Shown: positions 1-5,987 of the stretch, in pieces | Position numbering within the stretch: the first letter of the stretch is position 1 | How the letters are laid out: every line of letters starts with the position of its first letter | DNA from: an uncultured Kroppenstedtia sp. | Lineage (GTDB): Bacteria; Bacillota; Bacilli; Thermoactinomycetales; DSM-45169 | Length of the DNA stretch: 14,396 bases | Direction: 5' to 3' | NCBI GenBank assembly: GCA_959600065.1 | Contig: CAUGKZ010000009.1 | Coordinates: 1-14,396, forward strand | The notes under the pieces: generated by a model | Told to the model about the DNA's origin: nothing | Database searches by the model: none | What the model saw: the letters and a program-made list of their open reading frames with translations, nothing else | Translations under genes and position numbers: made by a program

Positions 1-15
1 GATGTTTTTCGGGAG

Positions 16-32
16 ATTACATTTACTTTACA
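16..32. promoter_or_regulatory. WalR/PhoP-type direct repeat (2 hexamers)
   Basis: ATTACA (16-21) and TTTACA (27-32) are separated by exactly 5 nt, so their period is 11 bp. On the minus strand this reads TGTAAA-N5-TGTAAT, which fits the Bacillus WalR consensus TGTWAH-N5-TGTWAH. Read on the plus strand it fits PhoP boxes (TTHACA repeated at 11 bp). It lies upstream of a TATAAT at 70-75, at about -66 to -50 from the expected start of the small plus-strand gene. Which regulator binds, and whether it activates, is inference. Confidence 0.45.
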
Positions 33-69
33 TTTGCGCCGAAAATCACTAATCCAGCGGTAGATCTCT

Positions 70-75
70 TATAAT
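70..75 (+). promoter_or_regulatory. Candidate -10 element TATAAT
   Basis: A perfect TATAAT lies about 34 nt before the ATG of the small plus-strand ORF, in an AT-rich stretch. No convincing -35 is found 16-18 nt upstream. That would suit an activator-dependent promoter, with the hexamer repeat at 16-32 as the activator site. The element is seen directly; its use as a promoter is inferred. Confidence 0.4.
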
Positions 76-108
76 AAATATATCAAAGGAGTATGGGAGG
101 TGCCCCAG

Positions 109-219
109 ATGAACTCACCCGCAGTTGGCAAACCCTTTTGGTTGGGCATTTTCAACGCAGCGTGTTTGAGTGTCCCGCTGTGGTTGCTCTTGTATCTGTC
201 CCTGCGTCTGATGTTCTAA
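109..219 (+). CDS. Small single-pass membrane peptide (36 aa), unknown function
   Basis: This is a 36-residue ORF starting with ATG at 109 and ending with TAA at 217-219. A strong ribosome binding site, GGGAGGTG (95-102), lies 6 nt before the ATG. The N-terminus (MNSPAVGKP) is short and polar with one lysine. Residues from about W11 to the end are almost entirely hydrophobic (Leu, Trp, Phe, Val), broken only by Arg33, so the peptide is predicted to sit in the membrane. A TATAAT lies upstream and a strong hairpin terminator follows at 292-321, so promoter, RBS, ORF and terminator form a compact unit convergent with the polysaccharide cluster. I do not recognise the family. A longer ORF in another frame (93-518) overlaps it, but its ATG has an RBS only 1 nt away and it runs through the terminator and antisense to the sugar transferase. 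Confidence 0.5.
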   Translation: MNSPAVGKPFWLGIFNAACLSVPLWLLLYLSLRLMF

Positions 220-291
220 TGGGAGCCACATTCCATACCCATGCTTCAGATGCTTCTGTTCCCATTCCCATTCCATATAAACATTGCAAAA

Positions 292-321
292 GGGTTGCCT
301 ATGTGGCAACCCCCTTTTTTT
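292..321. terminator. Bidirectional rho-independent terminator
   Basis: A perfect 8-bp stem GGGTTGCC (292-299) / GGCAACCC (305-312) has a 5-nt loop. On the plus strand it is followed by CC and seven T (315-321). On the minus strand it is followed by TTTT (complement of 288-291). It lies just after the TAA of the sugar transferase gene (331-333) and 70 nt after the stop of the small plus-strand ORF, so it can end both convergent transcripts. Confidence 0.85.
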
Positions 322-330
322 CCGTTCCAT

Positions 331-981
331 TTATCTGGCACCGCTTCCCGACAGAACCACCCAAACCGTGCGCCATAAAATTTTCATATCCAAGGCAAGG
401 GACTGACTGCGGATATAGTACATATCCAACTGGAATTTTTCCTCTGGAGTTGACTCATACCCTCCGTTCACCTGTGCCCATCCCGTCAATCCCGGCTTCA
501 CTGATAAGCGCTGTTTGAAGCCCGGAATCTCCTGGGAAAACTTCTCGGTAAAGACATGGCGCTCCGGCCGAGGGCCAATCAGACTCATATCCCCTCGCAA
601 CACATTGATCAACTGGGGAACTTCATCAATCCGGGTCTTACGGATGAACTTTCCGACGCGTGTGACCCGGGGATCATTTTTGGCCGCCCATTGCGGTCCG
701 TTTTTCTCCGCATCGGTCCGCATGGAACGCAACTTGTACACATGAAAGCGACTTCCATTCAGCCCCACCCGTTCCTGGGAATACAAAACAGGACCCCTGG
801 ATTCCAACCGGATCGCAAGTGCCGTCAGCACCAGCACCGGTAGAATGAAGATCAGTAGAGCAATGGAGAAGACCACTTCAAACCCTCTTTTAAGGAAGGG
901 ATAATATCCGGTTGCCGTATAAGGCGAACTCTCGGTTCGCGCCCTCAGATCGCTTTCGTAAGCCACCGCTTTGGAACGCAT
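331..981 (-). CDS. Undecaprenyl-phosphate sugar-1-phosphate transferase (initiating PGT)
   Basis: This enzyme moves a sugar-1-phosphate from a UDP-sugar to undecaprenyl phosphate at the inner membrane face, the first step of repeat-unit assembly. It is a short monotopic phosphoglycosyl transferase of 216 aa, the single catalytic domain without the extra N-terminal membrane domain of WcaJ. Visible are one hydrophobic segment (about residues 34-57), SRGPVLYSQERVG, the KLRSMR motif, the catalytic Asp-Glu pair in RIDEVPQ (119-120), SLIGPRPER (133-141) and KPGLTGWAQVNG. I chose ATG 981 because TAGGAGTGG precedes it by about 9 nt; ATG 1014 in the same frame (227 aa) has no clear RBS. The gene is last in the cluster, behind its own candidate promoter (1099-1127). 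The sugar it transfers cannot be read from sequence. Confidence 0.92.
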   Translation of the reverse strand: MRSKAVAYESDLRARTESSPYTATGYYPFLKRGFEVVFSIALLIFILPVLVLTALAIRLESRGPVLYSQERVGLNGSRFHVYKLRSMRTDAEKNGPQWAAKNDPRVTRVGKFIRKTRIDEVPQLINVLRGDMSLIGPRPERHVFTEKFSQEIPGFKQRLSVKPGLTGWAQVNGGYESTPEEKFQLDMYYIRSQSLALDMKILWRTVWVVLSGSGAR

Positions 982-1038
982 CCGCAAACCACTCCTACCG
1001 TATGATGATTCCATTGGGTCGGTTTATGGATGAAATAT

Positions 1039-1055
1039 GTTACAGTTCTTTTACA
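1039..1055. promoter_or_regulatory. WalR/PhoP-type direct repeat in sugar transferase leader
   Basis: GTTACA (1039-1044) and TTTACA (1050-1055) are spaced by 5 nt; the minus strand reads TGTAAA-N5-TGTAAC, an exact TGTWAH-N5-TGTWAH match. It lies between the candidate promoter at 1099-1127 and the sugar transferase start, so with that promoter it would sit at about +37 to +53. It could serve as a roadblock or repression site, or as the activator site of a second, closer promoter. Confidence 0.4.
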
Positions 1056-1098
1056 TCCGTTTCTGTCTGGTCGCTGAACGCCGTTCAATCTGTTACTC

Positions 1099-1127
1099 AG
1101 TATACTGCAGATGTCCCGATTTTACAA
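1099..1127 (-). promoter_or_regulatory. Candidate sigma-A promoter for sugar transferase gene
   Basis: On the minus strand, TTGTAA (-35, 1127-1122) and TATACT (-10, 1104-1099) are separated by 17 nt. The matches are 4/6 and 5/6 to TTGACA and TATAAT. The predicted transcript starts near 1092, leaving a leader of about 110 nt before ATG 981. The -10 lies inside the 10-bp palindrome CAGTATACTG (1098-1107), and the -35 lies in the centre of the inverted repeat 1109-1142. Confidence 0.5.
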
Positions 1128-1142
1128 TAGATCGGAACATCT
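1109..1142. promoter_or_regulatory. 12-bp inverted repeat surrounding the -35 box
   Basis: On the minus strand the arms are AGATGTTCCGAT (1142-1131) and ATCGGGACATCT (1120-1109), with one mismatch that would still form a G-U pair in RNA. The 10-nt centre holds the candidate -35 TTGTAA. No T-run follows, so it is a poor terminator; an operator for a dimeric repressor, or an attenuating RNA hairpin for read-through transcripts, fits better. The repeat is seen directly; the role is inferred. Confidence 0.45.
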
Positions 1143-1144
1143 AT

Positions 1145-1172
1145 TTTACACAAAGATTACAGTTGTGTTACA
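1145..1172. promoter_or_regulatory. Triple WalR/PhoP-type direct repeat
   Basis: TTTACA (1145-1150), ATTACA (1156-1161) and GTTACA (1167-1172) are three hexamers at an exact 11-bp period. On the minus strand they read TGTAAC-N5-TGTAAT-N5-TGTAAA, satisfying TGTWAH-N5-TGTWAH twice in tandem. They lie upstream of the candidate promoter at 1099-1127 (about -53 to -80), a position suited to activation. The last hexamer overlaps the stop codon of the GalE-like gene. A further TTTACA (1121-1126) overlaps the -35. Confidence 0.55.
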
Positions 1173-2082
1173 GAACACCGTAAAAGTCCATAGTCCGTGC
1201 CAAACCGGTTTCCAAATCTATGGTCGGTTCCCAATTCAAAACGGACTTCACCCGATCAATGTTAAAGTAACTGTACTTAATGTCGCCGGGCCGGTTCGGT
1301 CCGTAGTTTACCGCTAGCTTGCGTCCGCTGATTTTTTCCATTGTTTGTACCAAATCATTGAGGGAGGTATTCACCCCAGTGCCGAGATTGAAAGTTTCTC
1401 CATCTCCCGCTTCCAATGCCGCCACATTGGCACGGGCGACATCCTCAACATAAATATAATCCCGAGTCTGCTCCCCGTCCCCATGGATCGTCAAGGGAAG
1501 CCCCCGCAACAGCCGATCGATAAAGATGGAAATGACGGCCCCTTCCCCATGGGGAACCTGCCGGATTCCGTACACATTGGCATACCTTAAAATCGTAAAA
1601 GAAAGTCCGTGCAAACGATGATAGGCCTGGATATATTCCTCAGGCGTTCCTTTGGAAATACCGTACGGGGCCAATGGCGACAATGGATGTTGTTCATCGA
1701 TGGGCAAATATTGGGGATTACCATAGATGGCCGCCGATGAAGCATAGATGAATTTGGCCACCCCGTGGCGGCGACAACTTTCCAACAGGCGGATCGTACC
1801 CAGAATATTGGTTCGGGCATCTGCGAGGGGATCCTCAATGGAGCGGGTCACTTGGGATTGAGCGGCCTGATGGATCACCGCATCTGGTTGCTCCTCACCC
1901 ACCACCTCGTCGATGTCTTCATCCTGAATGTTCAGCCGGTAAAAAGAACTCTCTGGCCTCAGAACTTCCTCTTCCCCGGTGGACAGATTATCCACCACCA
2001 CCACCTGGTGCCCCTTTTCCAACAATTGATCTACGATATGGGAGCCGATAAAACCGGCTCCCCCTGTCACCAACACCTTCAT
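1168..2082 (-). CDS. GalE-like NAD-dependent sugar-nucleotide epimerase
   Basis: This is an extended short-chain dehydrogenase (304 aa) of the UDP-glucose 4-epimerase type. The NAD-binding TGGAGFIGSH starts at residue 6, followed by SSAAIYG (115-121) and the catalytic YGISK (Tyr140, Lys144). The sugar-binding half carries LRYANVYG and the RDYIYVEDVA motif (207-216). It probably interconverts UDP-Glc/UDP-Gal or the N-acetyl forms to supply the polymer; the substrate is not fixed by sequence. I chose ATG 2082 because AGAAGGAG precedes it by about 8 nt and the nucleotide-binding fold begins at once, as in the family. The frame stays open upstream to a GTG at 2229 that overlaps the previous stop (GTGA), which would add 49 acidic residues that resemble nothing in the family. 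The gene is cytoplasmic, 143 nt after the preceding glycosyltransferase. Confidence 0.88.
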   Translation of the reverse strand: MKVLVTGGAGFIGSHIVDQLLEKGHQVVVVDNLSTGEEEVLRPESSFYRLNIQDEDIDEVVGEEQPDAVIHQAAQSQVTRSIEDPLADARTNILGTIRLLESCRRHGVAKFIYASSAAIYGNPQYLPIDEQHPLSPLAPYGISKGTPEEYIQAYHRLHGLSFTILRYANVYGIRQVPHGEGAVISIFIDRLLRGLPLTIHGDGEQTRDYIYVEDVARANVAALEAGDGETFNLGTGVNTSLNDLVQTMEKISGRKLAVNYGPNRPGDIKYSYFNIDRVKSVLNWEPTIDLETGLARTMDFYGVL

Positions 2083-2225
2083 ATCTATGACTCCTTCTCT
2101 GTTGTAAAGGGGATTCCGCCCCTGTACGAAATCCTCCAGTGCTTCTAGTGGTTCCTCTATAGAAGAAACGGGATTCCCTCCGTTAAGGTTTTCTTCAGGA
2201 GGCAGGGGATCCATCCCAGCCCTCT

Positions 2226-3479
2226 TCACCCGGAGCGATTGATTTCTTCTATCGGCTTTGCACCGGGGTAGAGCAGGCTTTTCATCTCCCGCAACAGCTT
2301 TTTAGCCAATTTTCTCCGATCGCCAAAGCGCTCGATGTACCGTTGACCCTGTTCGGCTATCCGCTCTCGTTCCTCTGGGGACAGGGTCATCAATTTCTCG
2401 ATCGCCTCAGCCAATCCTCGGGAATTCTCCGCACCAGAGAAGAGTCCTACCCCGTTTTCCTCCACAATCTGTCGGACCTCGCCGTCTACAGTGGTGATGA
2501 CGGGTTTGCCTACATACAGATAGTCAAATAATTTATTGGGGCGGGCCCCTCTGAAAATCTCATGATCTGCGAGGGAGATCACTCCACAGTCGGCGGCATC
2601 GATATAATGGTAAATCTCCTCTTTGGGAACCGGATCCAGCAGGTACACATGATCCAGCCCCCGCTCTCTTTTCAGTTGCCGAAGCCGCTCCTTTTCTGGC
2701 CCATCACCGATCAGCACGATGGCACAACCTGTCGGCAGATCAAGAGCCGCCTGGACAACGTGTTCCAGTGCATTGGCCGGGCCGTGAGCACCAGCATAAA
2801 GGGCGACAAACCGATAGGATTCCACTCCCATCCGTCGCCGATATTCCCTTTTCTCCGATTTTCGGGGGTGCCAGGACCCCTGCACAATTCCGTTGGGGAT
2901 CAAAGAGATTTTATGAGAGGGAATCCCTTTGGCGGCGATGAACTTGCGTTGATACTCCGTCAATACGATGATTTGATCCGCCCGCCGGTAAAGGAAGGAT
3001 TCCAGGCGGGTCAGAGCCTTGATCACCAGGGGATTTCTCAGTCCATTCATCTGAATGAGAGTATCCGGCCACAGATCCCGCACTTCCAGGACGAAGGGAC
3101 AACGTTTCACCTTGGACAACACCCACCCAGCCAAAGGGGTGAGCAGGTGGGGAGAGGAAGCCAATAGCAGATCCGGCCGCCTGCGGAAACATCCGACCAG
3201 CACGAATAGGAAGGAAAAGCTGATCATATTTAACACCCGCCGGAAATCATTCCTGGTATGGGGAAAAGACCACAACCACCGGAGACGAAAACCGGGGGTC
3301 TTCACTGAATCCCGTTCCGCTCTTCGGATCCTGCGCCGCCGGGTGTGATTGAAGGAAGAAAGCCACAGGGTCACCTCTGCCTGTTCTTCTGCCGCCCATT
3401 CCTGGGCCAGCTCATAATGCCGGGTAATCCCGCCCAGATGAGGGGGTGCCGCATAGTGATTGGCGATCCAGATACGCAA
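2226..3479 (-). CDS. Glycosyltransferase family 4 (WbuB-like)
   Basis: This is a GT-B fold retaining glycosyltransferase of 417 aa that adds one sugar to the lipid-linked repeat at the cytoplasmic membrane face. The N-terminal domain begins RIWIANHYA with the GG-ITRHYELA loop and holds EVRDLWPDT (132-140), a motif typical of WbuB-like GT4 enzymes. The C-terminal domain has the nucleotide-sugar stretch LIGDGPEK (256-263) and PNKLFDYLYVGKPVI (314-328). The hydrophobic patch at about 84-97 may help membrane contact. The start is a TTG at 3479, chosen because AAGGGAG lies about 10 nt upstream and the protein then starts like its relatives. It follows the preceding glycosyltransferase by 15 nt, so the two are co-transcribed. 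Donor and acceptor are unknown. Confidence 0.87.
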   Translation of the reverse strand: MRIWIANHYAAPPHLGGITRHYELAQEWAAEEQAEVTLWLSSFNHTRRRRIRRAERDSVKTPGFRLRWLWSFPHTRNDFRRVLNMISFSFLFVLVGCFRRRPDLLLASSPHLLTPLAGWVLSKVKRCPFVLEVRDLWPDTLIQMNGLRNPLVIKALTRLESFLYRRADQIIVLTEYQRKFIAAKGIPSHKISLIPNGIVQGSWHPRKSEKREYRRRMGVESYRFVALYAGAHGPANALEHVVQAALDLPTGCAIVLIGDGPEKERLRQLKRERGLDHVYLLDPVPKEEIYHYIDAADCGVISLADHEIFRGARPNKLFDYLYVGKPVITTVDGEVRQIVEENGVGLFSGAENSRGLAEAIEKLMTLSPEERERIAEQGQRYIERFGDRRKLAKKLLREMKSLLYPGAKPIEEINRSG

Positions 3480-3494
3480 TTGGACTTCACTCCC

Positions 3495-4595
3495 TTACAG
3501 CCCTTGATACAGCTGTATTAATTTCTTCTCCTCCACCTGCCAGTTATATACTTCTCGATGCGCCTGCCGTCCCTTGACTCCCATCCTTCTCCGCAGTTCA
3601 TCGTTCCGAAGGATCTCAGCCACTTGAGCCGCTATTTCCTGTGGTTGAAGGGGATCCACTGTCCGGCCAGCCCCGCTCCCCTCCACAATCTCCCGCCACA
3701 GAGGAAAGCGGGTGGCGATCACAGGCAAGCCTGCCGCCATATATTCAAACATTTTGATGGGAAGCGATTCCCGATAGTTTTCCACGGGATGAAGACAGAC
3801 CAAACCCACTTTCCCTTTCCCCAGCCACTGTTGCACCTCGGTATAGGGAATCTTTCCATGGAGGGTGACCCCCTTCTGGCGCAGGAACTTTTCCTCCCGA
3901 TCCTCTGGCCGGATATGTTGCAAAGGGCCGATCAGATGAAGCTCCGCCTCCAACTCCTGAGGCAGGTGATCCATCATCTCGATCATCTCCCGATACCCCC
4001 GTAAGTAGGAGATCCCGCCGATATACAAGATCCGGTTTTTCTCATCCTCTCCGCTGGCTGGTGGTGGATCCAAGGGCAGGGGATAGTTCTTTACCACCAC
4101 CACTTGCGGACCCGAGGAAAAATTGCGGGCGATCGGCTCTGTCGCGGTCACTACCGCCGACAGGCGCCGAGCCATCCCTTTCTCCAGGAGATCGGCGATC
4201 CTAGAGAGGGGCTTGCGTAGCCACTTTGGAATCCACGGTTTGGTATGGATCTGTTTAGGAAGATCCTCATGGGCGTCGTAAATGACTGGAGCTCCTGTCC
4301 ACCAGCGGAGAAGAACCCCCCACGGCAACAGCTCGGGATCGTGAAAGTGAAATCGATCCGCCCCGCTGGAGCGCGCCCGCTGGAAAAGGCGCCATCCACT
4401 CAGCAGTCTAGCGACTCTGCTTTTGGGAGGAGGGAGGCCGATGAGGGTCACTCCCTGTTCCTCCCGTCGCTCAAAATCAGCCCGCGCATGCAATTCCACC
4501 TGGTATCCCGACCGGGCCAGGGAGACGGCCTCCTTGTAAAACACCCGGGAGTCATCACAGCTGTGGACCGAGCTGAAGATCATCACCTTTTTCAT
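3495..4595 (-). CDS. Glycosyltransferase family 4
   Basis: This 366-aa GT-B glycosyltransferase probably adds a repeat-unit sugar at the inner membrane face. The N-terminal domain starts KKVMIFSSVHSCDDSRVFYKEA and has HFHDPELLPWG (83-93) and YDAHEDLPKQ (106-115), typical of one GT4 subgroup. The C-terminal domain has the donor-binding E-x7-E pair Glu276 and Glu284 within RESLPIKMFEYMAAGLPVI. ATG 4595 overlaps the stop of the polymerase gene (ATGA, 4592-4595), and GGGGAGGGTG lies within the polymerase end, so translation is probably coupled. Family membership is clear; the sugar transferred is not. Confidence 0.88.
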   Translation of the reverse strand: MKKVMIFSSVHSCDDSRVFYKEAVSLARSGYQVELHARADFERREEQGVTLIGLPPPKSRVARLLSGWRLFQRARSSGADRFHFHDPELLPWGVLLRWWTGAPVIYDAHEDLPKQIHTKPWIPKWLRKPLSRIADLLEKGMARRLSAVVTATEPIARNFSSGPQVVVVKNYPLPLDPPPASGEDEKNRILYIGGISYLRGYREMIEMMDHLPQELEAELHLIGPLQHIRPEDREEKFLRQKGVTLHGKIPYTEVQQWLGKGKVGLVCLHPVENYRESLPIKMFEYMAAGLPVIATRFPLWREIVEGSGAGRTVDPLQPQEIAAQVAEILRNDELRRRMGVKGRQAHREVYNWQVEEKKLIQLYQGL

Positions 4596-5977
4596 GTGGC
4601 CACCCTCCCCCTAGACGAACTCCTCTCTTCCCCTCGGCTTCCCACCGCCACAACAGCTAGTGCAAACCCGAGGACGACCCACATCGGAGTGAAATGGATC
4701 GCCGTGCTGGGAGCCATCCCGCCAAAGAAATAGCCGATCAGAGCGATCAAGCTGGAGGTGGCCCCCCAGCGGATCCAGGGGGAAAGATGCCTTTGCTCAT
4801 TCACCTGGGCCAATCGCCACAGCCGGTATAGGAGCAGGAAGTACAGTGCCATATAAGGGATAAAGATGACCACCCCGAAATTGACCAGCACCTCCGCCCA
4901 CCAGTTGTGGATATTGGTCTTGTCCACCCCAGGCATTGCCTGCATGTAATACTCAAGATTTCCCGCCCCCACACCCAAGTAGTGGCTCTGATGGAGCAAG
5001 CGCAGACCCTGGATGATTAGTGCCTTGCGCGTATGAATGCTCTGATCCCCGGAAGCCGCCGCATTCTCCTCCTCTTCTTCTTGGAAGTTCCAACCTTGGA
5101 GATCCTGTATCGCCCCCAAGGTGGAACCCAGCTTCTCACGGGTGGGTTGGACCAGAAGGAGAGAGGTCAACTGCTGAACCAGCAAGATCGCCAACAGTAT
5201 CAACCCGACTCCCTGGAGTAGACGGGTCCGGTTGAATTTCCATCGTTCTACAGTGAAGGGAATCAGCAACCCCCACACCAAAGCCATCAAAGGAAGGACC
5301 AACCCGCTGTTGCTACGAGAACCTGTCATGAAGAGACAAACCAGGGCGATTACTCCCGTCCCGTAGATCACGCCCTTGTACCACCGGCTGAGCGGGAGCA
5401 TATACAGAGCCGTCACCAAAAAGGGCAGGCCAAGGGTAATCGCTGTAGCAAAATCGTTTTGGTTGGTAAAAAAAGAAGTGGGATAAGGTTGATTCTCCCC
5501 AGAGTACCGGGACACAGGAAGATGCCATGCAGTAAGTGATTCAAGCCACCCGAAGATCACTAGGACAAAAAATACGCCGAACAGGATCCGAGAAGTACAC
5601 CGAATACTGCCTGGACTGTGGATAAAATAAGGAAAGGAGAGGCACAAGAGCAACATCATTATCAAAAAGGAGGTGTACCTCAAACCCAATTCCCAGTGAC
5701 CAGCCCAAAACAGGGAAAGGACTCCGTAGATCGCCCAGCAAGCGAAAAAGGCGACGTACCACCGCACTGGAATCCACGGGGATGATTCCAAAGAATGATG
5801 GCGAACTCGGTGAATAATCCATCCTCCCACCAACAAAAGGAGGAGCACCCGGAAACCAGTCATTCTGAAGCCAGGAAAAATCGTCACTCCCAGAGTCGGC
5901 CCCAGTACGGCACAGATCACCATCAGGTGAAAGAGCCGGTTCAGCTGTCTTTGTCCCGTCATCCACAGGAAGCTCAT
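4592..5977 (-). CDS. wzy: Wzy-type polysaccharide polymerase / O-antigen-ligase family membrane protein
   Basis: This 461-aa protein is a multi-pass membrane protein with roughly 10-12 hydrophobic segments, expected to join lipid-linked repeats on the outer face of the membrane. Signs of the O-antigen ligase/polymerase (Wzy_C) family are FFTNQNDFATAI (169-180), TGSRSNSG (218-225) and a large extracytoplasmic loop (about 277-355) with RKALI, the GVGAGN turn (335-340) and HNWWAEVLVNFGV (357-369). TuaE of the Bacillus teichuronic acid operon belongs to the same broad family. The large loop contains a run of five Glu (about 300-304), unusual in an otherwise basic and hydrophobic protein. The start ATG 5977 has AAAGGTGA about 10 nt upstream, inside the end of the flippase gene, and the stop overlaps the next start. 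A polymerase fits best because the cluster has Wzx and no ABC exporter. Confidence 0.85.
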   Translation of the reverse strand: MSFLWMTGQRQLNRLFHLMVICAVLGPTLGVTIFPGFRMTGFRVLLLLLVGGWIIHRVRHHSLESSPWIPVRWYVAFFACWAIYGVLSLFWAGHWELGLRYTSFLIMMLLLCLSFPYFIHSPGSIRCTSRILFGVFFVLVIFGWLESLTAWHLPVSRYSGENQPYPTSFFTNQNDFATAITLGLPFLVTALYMLPLSRWYKGVIYGTGVIALVCLFMTGSRSNSGLVLPLMALVWGLLIPFTVERWKFNRTRLLQGVGLILLAILLVQQLTSLLLVQPTREKLGSTLGAIQDLQGWNFQEEEEENAAASGDQSIHTRKALIIQGLRLLHQSHYLGVGAGNLEYYMQAMPGVDKTNIHNWWAEVLVNFGVVIFIPYMALYFLLLYRLWRLAQVNEQRHLSPWIRWGATSSLIALIGYFFGGMAPSTAIHFTPMWVVLGFALAVVAVGSRGEERSSSRGRVAT

Positions 5978-5987
5978 CTATCAACAC

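Noticed and set aside
269..284. Short tandem repeat CCCATT
   Set aside because: Only two to three imperfect copies; no sign of function.
93..518. 141-codon plus-strand open frame at the left end
   Set aside because: Its ATG has an RBS only 1 nt away, the frame runs through a strong terminator and antisense to the sugar transferase; the 36-codon ORF in another frame has the well-spaced RBS.
1045..1051. GTTCTTT matching the SinR operator consensus (GTTCTYT); another near 14364
   Set aside because: A 7-mer this loose is expected about three or four times by chance in both strands of the window, and the second copy is inside the apparent upstream coding frame.
1109..1142. Inverted repeat as an intrinsic terminator for the GalE-like gene
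   Set aside because: It is followed on the minus strand by GCAGTATAC rather than a T-run, and its centre holds a good -35 box; an operator fits better.
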